A stretch of 64,000 nt of DNA from Xanthobacter autotrophicus (GCF_043194295.1 NZ_JBAFVK010000007.1), one strand, 5' to 3'; shown: positions 53,101-61,993, numbered from the stretch's first letter. Numbers and translations: made by a program. The notes: generated by a model from the letters alone, not told the origin.

Positions 53101-53381
53101 TCGTGCGCAATTCCATCCTGCTGGTGGACTTCATCCGCCACGCCCGCGCGCCGGGCCGCCCGCTCAAGGACGTGCTGCTGGAGGCCGGCGCCATCCGCTT
53201 CAAGCCGATCCTGCTCACGGCGCTCGCGGCCATGATCGGGGCGGCAGTGATCCTCACCGACCCTATCTTCCAGGGGCTCGCGCTCTCGCTGCTGTTCGGC
53301 CTCGCCTCCTCCACCGCCCTGACGGTGCTGGTGATCCCCGCCATCTACGTAGTGCTGCGGGGCGAGCGGAAGACGGCCTGA
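50163..53381 (+). CDS. RND efflux transporter permease
   Basis: A 1072-residue RND pump. TM1 is at about residues 21-42 (LTPLLLIAAFAFGLIALITL), and the proton-relay pair lies in GILVDDAIVVIENIA near residue 422. The remaining helices are near 375-560 and 915-1065. REEEPQISVPMVDI after TM1 is typical of the branch often paired with DUF2892 genes. The gene starts one base after the adaptor stop. No outer-membrane factor is present. Control by the divergent ArsR-type repressor is likely. Confidence 0.92.
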   Translation: MTSKTRSLGLAGVLTRAFITSPLTPLLLIAAFAFGLIALITLPREEEPQISVPMVDISVSAQGLKAEDAVKLVTEPLETIVKAIDGVEHVYSTTQDDGVIVTARFLTGTSPDAAILRVHEKVRANLDRIPVGITEPLIVGRSIDDVAILVLTLTPKPEASERWTANALTRVARELQADIAKLPDIGLTYMVGEQPEQIRVAPDPERLSLYGITLAQLAGKLEGANRTFNTGTVREAASQRTLVAGQTLQTPAEIGDILVTARDGRPVYVRDVAQVTLATDTAETRVFHVAKTTDGLARRPAVSLAIAKRPGTNAVVIAEAVLRQIEAAHGGTLPADVEVQVTRNYGESANEKANELLLHLGLATVSIVVLVGFAIGRREALVVAVVIPTTILLTLFAARLMGYTLNRVSLFALIFSIGILVDDAIVVIENIARHWAMKDGRTRAEAAIDAVAEVGNPTIVATLTVVAALLPMLFVSGMMGPYMSPIPANASAAMVFSFFVAVVLTPWLMLKLAGRDTGTALHAEAADGGRLGRIYRRVAAPILASRARSGAFLAVVGVATLASLSLFYTHGVTVKLLPFDNKTELAVILDLPADTSVETTNRTLQDMVTALADLPEAVAFQTHAGTAAPFNFNGLVRHYGLRSAPRQGDIEITLQPKGARSRASHAIALDVRARLKAIPLPAGSALKVVEPPPGPPVLATLLAEIYGPDADTRRAVARKVRQAFESVPYIVDVDDSFGTPGERVRLAIDQDNLEFYKVEQADVYDAIRSVFTGATLGYSHRGGGRAPIPIRLALPKGEQAVDPRTLSTPVPANALPGGRGVVELGDVVRVVREPASFPIFRHNGRAAEMVSADLAGAYEAPVYGMLAVSKALAATDFGDLPKPEITLHGQPTDESRPTLLWDGEWEVTYVTFRDMGAAFGVAILGIYILVVAQFGSFKLPLVILTPIPLTFIGIMAGHWLFGAPFSATSMIGFIALAGIIVRNSILLVDFIRHARAPGRPLKDVLLEAGAIRFKPILLTALAAMIGAAVILTDPIFQGLALSLLFGLASSTALTVLVIPAIYVVLRGERKTA

Positions 53382-53482
53382 GGCAAGGCCATGGTGGACA
53401 GCGCAGGAATGGCACGGATTTCGCGCCCTGGGGCGCTTGACAGCATGGGGCCCCAACTCATAAATGGCGCCTCCCACGGATC

Positions 53483-53558
53483 GGGGCCGTAGCTCAGATG
53501 GGAGAGCGCTGCAATCGCACTGCAGAGGTCAGGGGTTCGATTCCCCTCGGCTCCACCA
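53483..53558 (+). tRNA. tRNA-Ala (anticodon CGC)
   Basis: 76-base tRNA with encoded CCA. Acceptor GGGGCCG pairs with CGGCTCC; anticodon stem CTGCA/TGCAG encloses loop ATCGCAC, so the anticodon is CGC; T arm GGTTCGATTCC. It is 101 bp after the RND pump gene. Confidence 0.96.
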
Positions 53559-53932
53559 ATTCAATGACATAAGCTATTGAAATGTAACGAGCCTCGAAAG
53601 CTCGTCGCGCCATATTCCGATACCAGCCGTTGCGATACACCCGCCGTCGCCAGGACCGCGCCGGATGCGGCGGGGCCACCGCCTAGGAACACAAAAGGGC
53701 CCGCGCGGCTTCGTTGCGCTGGTCGGCTGGGCCCTTGGTCCCGTTCCATTTGTCCCGTCGTTCCTTGGAGTCCATCCCCACGGGCGCAATACCGGGACGA
53801 AAATGGGGGCACCCCGACGCCGCGGCCGTTTCGGATGATCGTTGATACGGTCCCCGGCCTTCAGCAGCGGACGGCACCCTCATGGGGGATCGCTTTGGGC
53901 CCGGTGGTTAGCCCCCGGTCGCGGCGCACGCC
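53559..53932. other. tRNA-flanking intergenic region
   Basis: About 370 bases with no gene. No duplicate of the tRNA 3' end and no integrase are present, so there is no sign of an inserted island. It contains the hairpin listed at 53695-53736. Confidence 0.5.
53695..53736 (-). terminator. Possible terminator of the cardiolipin synthase gene
   Basis: AAGGGCCC (53695-53702) pairs with GGGCCCTT (53729-53736); on the minus strand the hairpin is followed by TTTTGTG. It lies about 200 bases past the cls stop. Confidence 0.45.
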
Positions 53933-55393
53933 CTACAGGACCGGTCCGAGCATGGCGATGGTGTTGTTCCAGAGCTGCCGCGCCGGGCTGTAGGCGTCCA
54001 CCTGGGTCTTCGTCACCGGCGGCGCGGCGTCGAGGAACACCTGCTGGCGCGCCCGGACCGCGCGGGTAAAGGTTTCGTCGTGCAGGAGGATGTTGTTCTC
54101 CGCGTTCAGCTCAAAGCTGCGACGGTCGATATTGGCGGAGCCGATCAGGGTCACCTCGCCATCGAGGGTGAGGGTCTTGGCGTGCAGCAAGCCGCCGACA
54201 TATTCGCGGATCTCGACGCCAGCCTCCAGCAGGTCGCGATAATAGCTGCGGCTGGCGGACGCCACGATCCAGGAATCGCTGCGCCGGGGAAAGACGATGG
54301 TGGTTGCGACCCCGCGCCGGGCGCTGGCGCATAGAGCAGCCTGGATCGGCTCGTCCGGGACGTAATAGGGCGTGGTGATCACCAGTTCGCGGCGGGCCGC
54401 GTTCATCAGCGCGACGAAGGTCTCCGGCATGGCCGAATAGCGCACGCCGGCGCCGGAGCCGATCACCTGCGCGACGAAGCCCGACACCGAGGTGGCCTGG
54501 GATTGCGCGGGCAGCGGCTCGGCGAACAGGGGGGCGAGATCCTCGTCGGTCTGCGCCATCCAATTGCTGGCGAACAGATGCTGGTTCTGCCGCACCACCG
54601 GCCCCTCGAAACGGGCCATCACATCGACCCAGGGGGCAAACCGGGCCTTCACCGCGAAGGCGGCATCGGCGCAATTCTGGCTGCCGCAATAGGTGATGGC
54701 ATTGTCGATCACCGCGATCTTGCGGTGATTGCGCATGTCGATGCGGCCCTTGAAGAGGCGCAGTAGGGGATTGCCGACCGGCAGGGCCGCGGCAAGCCTC
54801 ACCCCGCTCGCCGCCATGTCGCGCCAGTGCATGGAGCGGATCAGCGCCCGTGAGCCGAGATCATCCGCCATGGCCCGGCAGACGACGCCGCGCGCAGCCG
54901 CGCGCTTCAGCGCTTCCATCACCGTCACGCCGCTCTCGTCGGCCAGCCAGATGTAGAACAGCACATGCACGCTGTGGCGCGCCGCATCGATGTCCGCGAC
55001 CATGGCGGCGATGGCGGACGCGGAATCCGGCAGCAGCGCGGCCCGGTTGCCGGCGACCGGCAAAAAATGGGTCACCGAATAGCCGACCCGGAACAGCGGC
55101 ACCCAGCGTTCGGGGATCATCGCCTCAGCCGACGCTCCAGCCACATCCGCGGCGGGCGGCAGGGCATCCAGCGCCGCGCGCAGCCGCGCGACGGCTTTGC
55201 GTCCCAGATTGACCTCGCCGAACAGAATGTAGGCCAGGATCCCGATCACGGGCGCGAGCACGATCACCAGCACCCAGGCGAACCGCGAGGCGGGCTCCCG
55301 GTGGGGGCGCAGCAGCGCGCGGACGATGAAGACAAGCTGGAGGCTCGCGTGGACGGCAAACAGCAGCCAGGCGACGACGGCGGAATCATGCAT
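53933..55393 (-). CDS. cls: Cardiolipin synthase (phospholipase D type)
   Basis: A 486-residue membrane enzyme joining two phosphatidyl groups into cardiolipin. Two N-terminal helices (about residues 5-27 and 38-58) anchor it. Two HKD motifs are present: MRNHRKIAVIDNAITYCGSQN near residue 221 and LLHAKTLTLDGEVTLIGSANIDRRS near 403. Length and order match ClsA-type enzymes. It stands alone, convergent with the tRNA and pump genes. Confidence 0.92.
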   Translation of the reverse strand: MHDSAVVAWLLFAVHASLQLVFIVRALLRPHREPASRFAWVLVIVLAPVIGILAYILFGEVNLGRKAVARLRAALDALPPAADVAGASAEAMIPERWVPLFRVGYSVTHFLPVAGNRAALLPDSASAIAAMVADIDAARHSVHVLFYIWLADESGVTVMEALKRAAARGVVCRAMADDLGSRALIRSMHWRDMAASGVRLAAALPVGNPLLRLFKGRIDMRNHRKIAVIDNAITYCGSQNCADAAFAVKARFAPWVDVMARFEGPVVRQNQHLFASNWMAQTDEDLAPLFAEPLPAQSQATSVSGFVAQVIGSGAGVRYSAMPETFVALMNAARRELVITTPYYVPDEPIQAALCASARRGVATTIVFPRRSDSWIVASASRSYYRDLLEAGVEIREYVGGLLHAKTLTLDGEVTLIGSANIDRRSFELNAENNILLHDETFTRAVRARQQVFLDAAPPVTKTQVDAYSPARQLWNNTIAMLGPVL

Positions 55394-55514
55394 GGTGCGG
55401 CACGCGTTTGAAGAAAAGCTCCTCGCATTAAACCATGTTCGATACCGGCGCGAACGTGGGTCCGGTCAGGGCGCGCCTGTTCATCGGCGCGCGCCTCGGG
55501 AGCTGCGACATGCC

Positions 55515-56651
55515 TCAGTGACCGGGCTGGTGGAAGGCGGCCGGACTTGCAGCCTTCAACGTCTGAGTGGCATCCGGCGTTGCATCGCCCAGCTTGCGGA
55601 GGGCGATCACCCTCGGTTCGCGCACCTCGGCGAGGCCGTCCAGGTCGATGCGGGTGAAGTTCATGCCGGCGTATTCACGCACGAAGAACAGCTTGCGACC
55701 GAGATCCGACAGGCTGGTCCAGGTGGTGAACTCGGTGGCGTAGGGCTGGGCATGGTCGGCCTCGAGCCCCTCGACCTCCATGTGTCCGCCGCCGCCCTCG
55801 GGATAATCGATGCTCACGCCCCGGGGCCGGTCGAAATTGTTCATGACATGCGCGAGCGTGCGCACGGCGGCTTCGGGCGAAGCCGCCTTCTCGGTGAAGG
55901 TGGCGTAGTAGACGGCCCGGATGAAACGCCCGACCGAGGTGCTCGAGGACGGGAGCCCTGCGGTGGCGATGCCCGAATCCGGCTGCGCCGCCTTGTAGCT
56001 GCCGAACGTGGCGGTCGGCCTGTCGACGTTGAGAAGGTGGGTATAGTTGTCGAGATTGGTGAGATGCCAGTCGAACTGCGGTCCGTTGGTCATGACGCGG
56101 ACCGGATTGTCGTGAAGCGACATCTCGCCCTGCTGGAACTCGATCACCATGGAGGCGCCGGTGGCGTCGTTGACCACATAGTGGAACGGCGAGACGGCAC
56201 CGCGCAGGATAGGCAGCGCCTGTAGCAGGACCGGCTGCTCGGCCAGCGCCGCCTTCACCTCGGCGACGGTGGAGAACTGGCCGAGGACCCAGCTGCCGAG
56301 ATCGGCGACGGACAGCACCGCGCGGGTCATCTCCACCGCCTGCGGCTTGCCGGCCGCGGCGGGATAGGACAGCAGGCTGAAGGCGAGGCCCTGATCATTG
56401 AGCCCTTCGACCACCTTGAGATCACCGAGGCCGAGAGGGGCATCCGGCGTCGGCACCCGCCACGGCATGGTCAGCGACAGGAAGCCGTGGCGCGAGGTGT
56501 AGGCCAGCGCGGGATGACCGGCGATCTGCGACGAGGCGGCAAAGCCGGGCGGAAGGAAGACCACCTGGTAGGGCAGGTCTATGGTCAGCTCGAGGGTTCG
56601 GCCGAGATAGCTCCGTCCATCCGCATCGCTGTAGATGAGCGCCGTGCACAT
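55515..56651 (-). CDS. Choloylglycine hydrolase family (linear amide C-N hydrolase)
   Basis: A 378-residue N-terminal-nucleophile hydrolase. After removal of Met the chain begins with Cys2 (MCTALIYSDADGRSYLGRTLEL), the expected nucleophile, with Arg and Asp nearby as in bile-salt hydrolases and penicillin V acylases. Further support: GLNDQGLAFSLLSYPA, FHYVVNDATGASMVIEF and VMTNGPQFDWHLTNLDNY. GGAGG lies 10 bases before the ATG at 56651. There is no signal peptide, so it is cytoplasmic as annotated. In soil bacteria such enzymes may act on acyl-homoserine lactones or other amides; the substrate here is unknown. Confidence 0.87.
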   Translation of the reverse strand: MCTALIYSDADGRSYLGRTLELTIDLPYQVVFLPPGFAASSQIAGHPALAYTSRHGFLSLTMPWRVPTPDAPLGLGDLKVVEGLNDQGLAFSLLSYPAAAGKPQAVEMTRAVLSVADLGSWVLGQFSTVAEVKAALAEQPVLLQALPILRGAVSPFHYVVNDATGASMVIEFQQGEMSLHDNPVRVMTNGPQFDWHLTNLDNYTHLLNVDRPTATFGSYKAAQPDSGIATAGLPSSSTSVGRFIRAVYYATFTEKAASPEAAVRTLAHVMNNFDRPRGVSIDYPEGGGGHMEVEGLEADHAQPYATEFTTWTSLSDLGRKLFFVREYAGMNFTRIDLDGLAEVREPRVIALRKLGDATPDATQTLKAASPAAFHQPGH

Positions 56652-57008
56652 GCCGTTGCATCCTCCAAAACCAGGAACCCGGGGCGCTCGACCGCACCCC
56701 GCCGGACGGGATCGCGAACCATGCCGTCCACCCTTCCCGGAATCATCTCCGAAACGCGGAGGAACAACACGCCGCGACACGGGCCGGCACCGCTCGGGTC
56801 CCGGACCTGCCGTTTCGTGGCACACTTTTGCCGGTACGGAAAGACCGACAAATCAAGGACCTGAAGGAGCGGACCAGCAGACCGCGCGCATGGGCTATGA
56901 AGGCAAACCGCCCGATGGCGGTTCCGCGCGCGGCACGGCTGCCCATCCGAGCACCCGTCTGCAAGCCCGTCAGGAAGCCGGCCTCGAGGCTCGGCTGGCG
57001 GCCGCTGA
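56652..57008. other. Intergenic region upstream of the FUSC remnant
   Basis: About 355 bases between divergent genes. It does not encode, in any frame, the missing N-terminal membrane helices of the FUSC protein that follows. A putative promoter was not identified. Confidence 0.45.
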
Positions 57009-58715
57009 GTGGTGTCTCAGCTTGAGGGCTTGCGGCTTCGACGGGGCATGCGGGGATCCCTCTCCCCTGGGCGGGTGAGGCAGGGGGCAAGGGTGCTTTT
57101 CTTGGTGCTGTCAGTGCCGACCGTCGCAGTCTCGCCCCTCCCCAGCCGTTCCCCTCAGGAGAGAGAAGGGGCCGACGGCGCCTCTTTTCCACCGGGACAC
57201 CACCAGGCGACGGCGGATGATCCGCTGTTGCGGATCTGCGTGATCGCGCTGACCTCCTTCGCCTTCGTCTTCCTCGGCGCCGCCTCCCAGCTGGGCGAGA
57301 TCGGCTCCAGCATCGCGCTGGTCATCGCCTTCATCCTGACCCTGGTGGACAGCCTGCCGCTGGGCGAGATCGCGACGCGCGGCCTGCTCTATGCCTGGCA
57401 GATGGCGGTCATGCCCATGGCGCTCATGATCGTCTTCAACCTCGTCCTCGGCACCTCCCCCCATCGCCTGCTGCGCCAGACGGTCGTGGAGCGGCTGGAG
57501 GCGGCGGCCACCGCGCCCACCGCGACCGTCACCTGGCTCCCGGGCGCCGCGCGCACCAGCTACCAGTTGCTCCTGGCGGTGGCCGCGCTGCCGGCGGGGC
57601 TGGCGCAGGAGGCCCGCGCGGCGCTATCGGAGCACTGCCGCGCCGCGGCGGCAGCGATCGGCGCCGGTGGCCGCCCCCCGGCGCCGGCCGCCCCTGCCGG
57701 CCCGGTCGGGAACGAAGCCCTGCGAACGGTGCAGGCGTCTCTTGACGGCCTCACCCGGCCCAATGGCGGCACCGACGCGGTGGCGCCCAAGCCGCCGTTC
57801 CTCGCGGCGGACGCCTTCAGCAATCCGGACTACCAGCGCTATGCCCTGAAGACCACAGCGGCCGCCGTCATCTGCTACCTGACCTATTCGCTGATCGCCT
57901 GGCAGGGCATCCATACCGCCATGATCACCTGCTACGTGGCCGCGCTTGGGACCACCGGGGAAACCGTGCACAAGCTGGCGCTGCGGATCAGCGGCTGCCT
58001 CGTGGGGGCGGCCATCGGCCTGTTGTGCATCCTGTTCGTCATTCCCCACCTTGGCTCGGTGGGCGGGCTCATGGTGCTGGTGTTCTTCGGGGTCCTGCCG
58101 GGGGCCTGGGTATCGGCCGGCAACGAGCGCATCTCCCATGCCGGGGTGCAGGTGGGGTTCGCCTTCCTGCTCACCATCCTCAACGGGTTCGCGCCGAGCC
58201 TCGACATGGCATCCGCCCGCGACCGCGTGGTCGGCACCCTGCTCGGCAATCTGGTGGTCTACCTCATCTTCACCGGCATCTGGCCCAAGAGTGCGGTGGC
58301 CGATGTGCGCGACCGCCTGGCTCGGGTCCTCGCCGCCCTGTCCCGCCTCGCGGCGCTGGAACCCGCCGCCCGCGCCGCTGCGCTGGACGATGCCGCGCGG
58401 GTGGAAGCCGAGGCGGAGAAGGCGTGCGAGCAGTTGCGGCTGCTGCCGTTCGAGCCGGCGTCGCAGCGTCCCGCCCCCGCCGGCATCGCCCGGCTCCATG
58501 CCCTGATCGCGGAAACACGGGCGCTGCTGCCCCCGCTGATGTTCTGCCCAGGGCAGGAACAGGGCGAGATCGCCCAGCGGCTTTCCCGCGCGTCGGCGCA
58601 GGTCTCCGGCACGGCCGGTGGCGCAGGCACGGATGGGGTGGCCGACGCCGGGCCGGACGCGCCCGGCTCGCTTGCCGCGCGCGTGCGCCACATCGAACAG
58701 CTCGCGGCGAGGTGA
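57009..58715 (+). CDS. FUSC family transporter, apparently 5'-truncated
   Basis: A 568-residue frame. Family similarity begins only at about residue 70 (DDPLLRICVIALTSFAFVFLGAASQLGEIG), which corresponds to the middle of the N-terminal membrane block of FUSC/AaeB-like exporters. The first 69 codons are low-complexity (PSRSPQEREGADG) and look like former intergenic DNA. The second membrane block is intact (YALKTTAAAVICYLTYSLIAWQGIHTAMITCYVA, near residue 275, followed by five helices), as is a cytoplasmic tail. The next gene, an outer-membrane factor, carries a nonsense codon. No adaptor gene is present. It is likely non-functional. Confidence 0.75.
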   Translation: MVSQLEGLRLRRGMRGSLSPGRVRQGARVLFLVLSVPTVAVSPLPSRSPQEREGADGASFPPGHHQATADDPLLRICVIALTSFAFVFLGAASQLGEIGSSIALVIAFILTLVDSLPLGEIATRGLLYAWQMAVMPMALMIVFNLVLGTSPHRLLRQTVVERLEAAATAPTATVTWLPGAARTSYQLLLAVAALPAGLAQEARAALSEHCRAAAAAIGAGGRPPAPAAPAGPVGNEALRTVQASLDGLTRPNGGTDAVAPKPPFLAADAFSNPDYQRYALKTTAAAVICYLTYSLIAWQGIHTAMITCYVAALGTTGETVHKLALRISGCLVGAAIGLLCILFVIPHLGSVGGLMVLVFFGVLPGAWVSAGNERISHAGVQVGFAFLLTILNGFAPSLDMASARDRVVGTLLGNLVVYLIFTGIWPKSAVADVRDRLARVLAALSRLAALEPAARAAALDDAARVEAEAEKACEQLRLLPFEPASQRPAPAGIARLHALIAETRALLPPLMFCPGQEQGEIAQRLSRASAQVSGTAGGAGTDGVADAGPDAPGSLAARVRHIEQLAAR

Positions 58716-58720
58716 CGGGC

Positions 58721-60295
58721 ATGGCGCGATGGTCCATGCCCGGGCTCTCCCCCCGCCGCGCGGAGCTGGCGAAGCGCGGGCTGGCGGTGCCGGCCTGCGC
58801 GCTGCTGACCGCATGCGCGACCAACGCCCTCGACACCGCGCCGGCCGACCCATCCCAGCCCTGGACCCCGACCGCCCAATCGGCAACGCCAGCCGGCGCG
58901 GAGACCACGCCGCAGGCGCGGACCGAGACGGCCCCGGTGCGTGATTTCAGCGTCCCCTCGGAGCCGGTGGCGGGCGTCCTCAAGCCCACGCCCGACATCT
59001 CCCGCGACAAGCCCTACGGCCTCGCGGACCTCATCGACATCGCGCAGAACCAGAACCCGGCCACCCGCATCGCCTGGCAGCAGGCGCGACAGGCGGCGCT
59101 TGCTTCCGGCATGGTGGAGGCCACCTACCTGCCCCTCATCACCGCCAATGTGATCGGCGGCTACCAGAAGTACGAAAATCCGCTGCCACTCGCTATCGGC
59201 AGCGTCAACCAGATCACCAGCACCACCCAGGGAGTTTCGCCGCAGGTAGCACTGCAATAGCTGGTGTTCGACTTTGGCCAGCGCGGGTCGGTGCATGAAG
59301 TGGACAAGCATAATGCGACGGCCGCCAATGTCCTGTTCAACGGCCTGCACCAGAAGATCATCTATGATGTCACCCGGGCCTATTTCATCTATGGCGCGGC
59401 GCGCAGTCGCGTGGGCATCGCCGCACACAACCTGACCAACAGCGGCGACATCCTCGATGCCGCCGAGGCCCGGATGAAGAACGGGCTCGGCAACACCGTG
59501 GAAGTGGCCCAGGCCCGGCAGCAGGTGGCGCAGGCGCGCTTCGGACTGGTGCATGCGCAGGGCGCCGAACGCGACACCTACCAGGGCTTGCTGGGCGCCA
59601 TGGGCGTCAGCCCTGTCACCGAGCTGAAGGTGAAGCCGGCCAACGGGCGCGCCCTGCCCGCGAGCATCGGCGCCCCCACGGAAAAGATGGTGGAGGCCGC
59701 GCTTTCCCGCCGCCCGGACGTGCTCGCCAGCTTCTCCGCCATGAAGGCGAGCCAGGCGGGCATCGGCGCGGCGCAGGCGGAATTCCTGCCGAAGGTCTAT
59801 CTCGGGGCCATCGCCGCCGGCGGCAACAGCAGCCTGAGCGCCTCCGGCCTGCCCAATATCGGCCGGATGTCGTCGGCCTCGGGCGTGATGGTGGGCGCCA
59901 CCATGCCGCTCTACGACGGCGGCCTGCGCGCGGCCCAGCTGAAGAACGCCGAATCCCTCGCCGCTGCCACCGAGGCCACCTTCCAGAAGGTGCGGGACGA
60001 GGCGGCCCGCGAGATCGTCGTCGCGGCCCACACCCTGCGCTCGGCGCTTGCCTCCTACACCGCCGCCACCGCGCTGGCGCAGGCGGCGGCCGTGACCTAT
60101 GACGCGGCGCTCTCGGCCTATCGGGCCGGTGTCGGCAACATCAGTGTCGCTACGGCGGCCGACAGCGGCCTTCTGACCGCGCGGCTGGCCCAGTCGGACG
60201 CCCATGCCGCCGCGCTGGTCTCGGCGGCGAACCTCGCCTTCGTGCTCGGGGCCATGACTTCCCGCGACGTGCCCGCAAGCCTGATCGCGCGTTGA
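58721..60295 (+). pseudogene. Outer-membrane factor lipoprotein (NodT/TolC type) with in-frame amber codon
   Basis: The frame encodes a 524-residue efflux outer-membrane channel but is broken by TAG at 59258-59260 (codon 180). The part before has a lipobox (LLTAC) and GLADLIDIAQNQNPATRIAWQQARQAALASGMVEATYLP; the part after continues without shift as LVFDFGQRGSVHEV and then the second TolC repeat. Homologues normally read ALQWLxFDFG here, so a TGG Trp codon probably became TAG. A GTG at 59264 could restart translation but would lack the signal and first repeat. Confidence 0.85.
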
Positions 60296-60390
60296 ACGGC
60301 GCAAGGCCCGTTCGCGGCATTGAGTCAGACGGCATGCTTCGCTAGGGTCACCGGAGTACCGGATTGGCCAATTGAACGGGGCGCGCGACG

Positions 60391-61041
60391 TTGAACCTGA
60401 CCGACGTGGATCTCACCCTCGCCGCGAAACTGTTCGCTGCCCTTTTCGCGATCATGAATCCGCTGACCATCATCCCGGTCTTCCTCAGCCTGACCGCGGA
60501 CCGGTCGGCGGCGGAACGGCGCAGCACCATGCTGGTACTGAACGCCACCGTCGCGCTGGGCTGCCTCATCTGCGCCATCGGCGGGCGCTGGGTGCTATCG
60601 GTGTTTGGCATCGACGTGACCCATTTCCAGCTTGCGGGCGGGCTCATCGTCCTGCTCCTCGCGCTCTCCATGCTGAGCGGCGAGGACCACAGCGCCCATT
60701 CGGGAACCACGGAAGAGAAGAAGACCTACGAAACGGCTTCCAGCATGGGTGTCTATCCCCTCGGCATCCCGCTCTCCATCGGCCCCGGCACCATGGCGAC
60801 GATTATCGTCTTCTCCCAGACATCCGGGCATCCCGGGGGCGCCGCGGGGTTCTATCTCGCGCTGGTGGGATACATGATCTTCTTCAGCGCGTGCATGGCG
60901 GCGGCGCCCTTCGTCGCCAGCTTCCTCTCGGCCACCGCGCTCAGCATCTCCAAGCGGCTCATGGGCATCGTGCTCGCGGCCATCGCTATGGAAATGATCA
61001 CCACGGCCCTGCGCCACCTGTTCCCTGCCTGGGTCGGCTGA
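60391..61041 (+). CDS. MarC family membrane protein
   Basis: A 216-residue inner-membrane protein with six hydrophobic segments. The MarC pattern is clear: AKLFAALFAIMNPLTIIPVFLSLTADRS at the N-terminus, FQLAGGLIVLLLALSMLSG, and YPLGIPLSIGPGTMATIIV. Early claims of antibiotic transport for MarC were not upheld; the function is unknown. The start is TTG. It is 45 bp upstream of a VIT1-like gene in the same direction. Confidence 0.88.
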   Translation: MNLTDVDLTLAAKLFAALFAIMNPLTIIPVFLSLTADRSAAERRSTMLVLNATVALGCLICAIGGRWVLSVFGIDVTHFQLAGGLIVLLLALSMLSGEDHSAHSGTTEEKKTYETASSMGVYPLGIPLSIGPGTMATIIVFSQTSGHPGGAAGFYLALVGYMIFFSACMAAAPFVASFLSATALSISKRLMGIVLAAIAMEMITTALRHLFPAWVG

Positions 61042-61085
61042 GGCGCCCGAAGGGCGAACGCGGAGCGGCCGGAAGGACCAGACGA

Positions 61086-61757
61086 ATGTCGGCACCCAAA
61101 CGCATCCTCGCCTCGCTCAAGGCCTCGATCGGCGATGTGGTCTTCGGCATGGAGGACGGCACCGTCTCCATATTCGGTCTCGTCTTCGGCGTCGCCATCA
61201 GCACCGATGATCCCCATACAGTGCTGATCGCGGGCGCCACGGGTGCGGCAGCCGCCGCCGTGTCCATGATGGCCGGCAGCTACCTTGATGCGGAATCCGT
61301 GCGGGACGCCCGCCGGGTCCGTCGCGACGGCCCCGTGGACGAGGAGGCGGCGCGGGCCGAGACCGCGGCCATCACCACAGCGTTGGCCCGCAGCGGAATG
61401 GCGCCGCAGGATGTGAGCCTGGTGGCCGACGCGCTTTCCCGCGCGCCACGGGCCGTGGCCGGCCTTCGCACGGAGCTGGCCGAGGCGGACGACGGGGCGA
61501 GCCCCACCTCGCACGCCTTCTGGATGTTCGTCTCCGACCTGTTCGCCGGCTTCACGCCGGTGCTGCCGTTCGCATTCCTGCCCATGGATAGCGCCCGCAT
61601 CGTTTCGCTCGTGCTCACCACGGTGCTGCTGGTGGCGCTCGGCATCGGCCGAGGATTGGTGGCGAAACGTTCCGTGGCGCGCGCGACGCTGGAGACGCTG
61701 GCGATCGCCGCTTCCGCCGCTTTGGCCGGCATCGCCATGGGCCACTTCCTCTCCTGA
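61086..61757 (+). CDS. VIT1/CCC1 family transporter
   Basis: A 223-residue membrane protein of the VIT1/CCC1 family, whose eukaryotic members load iron or manganese into vacuoles. The first half has KASIGDVVFGMEDGTVSIFGLVFGVAIS and SMMAGSYLDAESVRDARR. The second half has SDLFAGFTPVLPFAFLP and two further helices. The cytoplasmic segment between helices 2 and 3 is shorter than in metal-sensing versions. Metal handling is plausible given the Mo and nitrogenase genes nearby, but that link is inference. Confidence 0.85.
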   Translation: MSAPKRILASLKASIGDVVFGMEDGTVSIFGLVFGVAISTDDPHTVLIAGATGAAAAAVSMMAGSYLDAESVRDARRVRRDGPVDEEAARAETAAITTALARSGMAPQDVSLVADALSRAPRAVAGLRTELAEADDGASPTSHAFWMFVSDLFAGFTPVLPFAFLPMDSARIVSLVLTTVLLVALGIGRGLVAKRSVARATLETLAIAASAALAGIAMGHFLS

Positions 61758-61922
61758 GAGCCGGGCAACCTCAGCCCACGGGCCGGATTGCCTGACGGGT
61801 CTCGCCGCTGTCTCCGGCGGCCTGGCACCGGGGCGCCGGAACGCGCACCGCGCCCGGCGCCCTCACCCTTTCCGGCTGACGGCGACCTTCCGGACGCCTT
61901 TTGCCGCGGCGCAAAATCCCCT

Positions 61923-61955
61923 TTGACTCGTAATGTATTATTTTTATATAACGTT
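61923..61955 (+). promoter_or_regulatory. Sigma-70-like promoter overlapped by a ModE (Mo-box) site
   Basis: TTGACT (61923-61928) and TATATA (61945-61950) are 16 bases apart. The half-sites CTCGTAATGTA (61927-61937) and TATATAACGTT (61945-61955), separated by 7 bases, resemble the Mo-box ATCGNTATATA-N6-TATATAACGAT. The right half is nearly perfect and is followed by ACA as in the E. coli modA operator. The site covers the -10, the layout of Mo-ModE repression. Confidence 0.65.
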
Positions 61956-61993
61956 ACACAGGCTGCCCCGCCCCCTATCGCCCGGAGACGAGT

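Noticed and set aside
53483..53932. tRNA-Ala(CGC) as an integration site of an island
   Set aside because: No integrase and no second copy of the tRNA 3' end were found downstream.
59258..59260. Amber codon as programmed readthrough or pyrrolysine
   Set aside because: No pyl genes or readthrough context are seen, and family sequence suggests Trp at this position, so a nonsense mutation is simpler.
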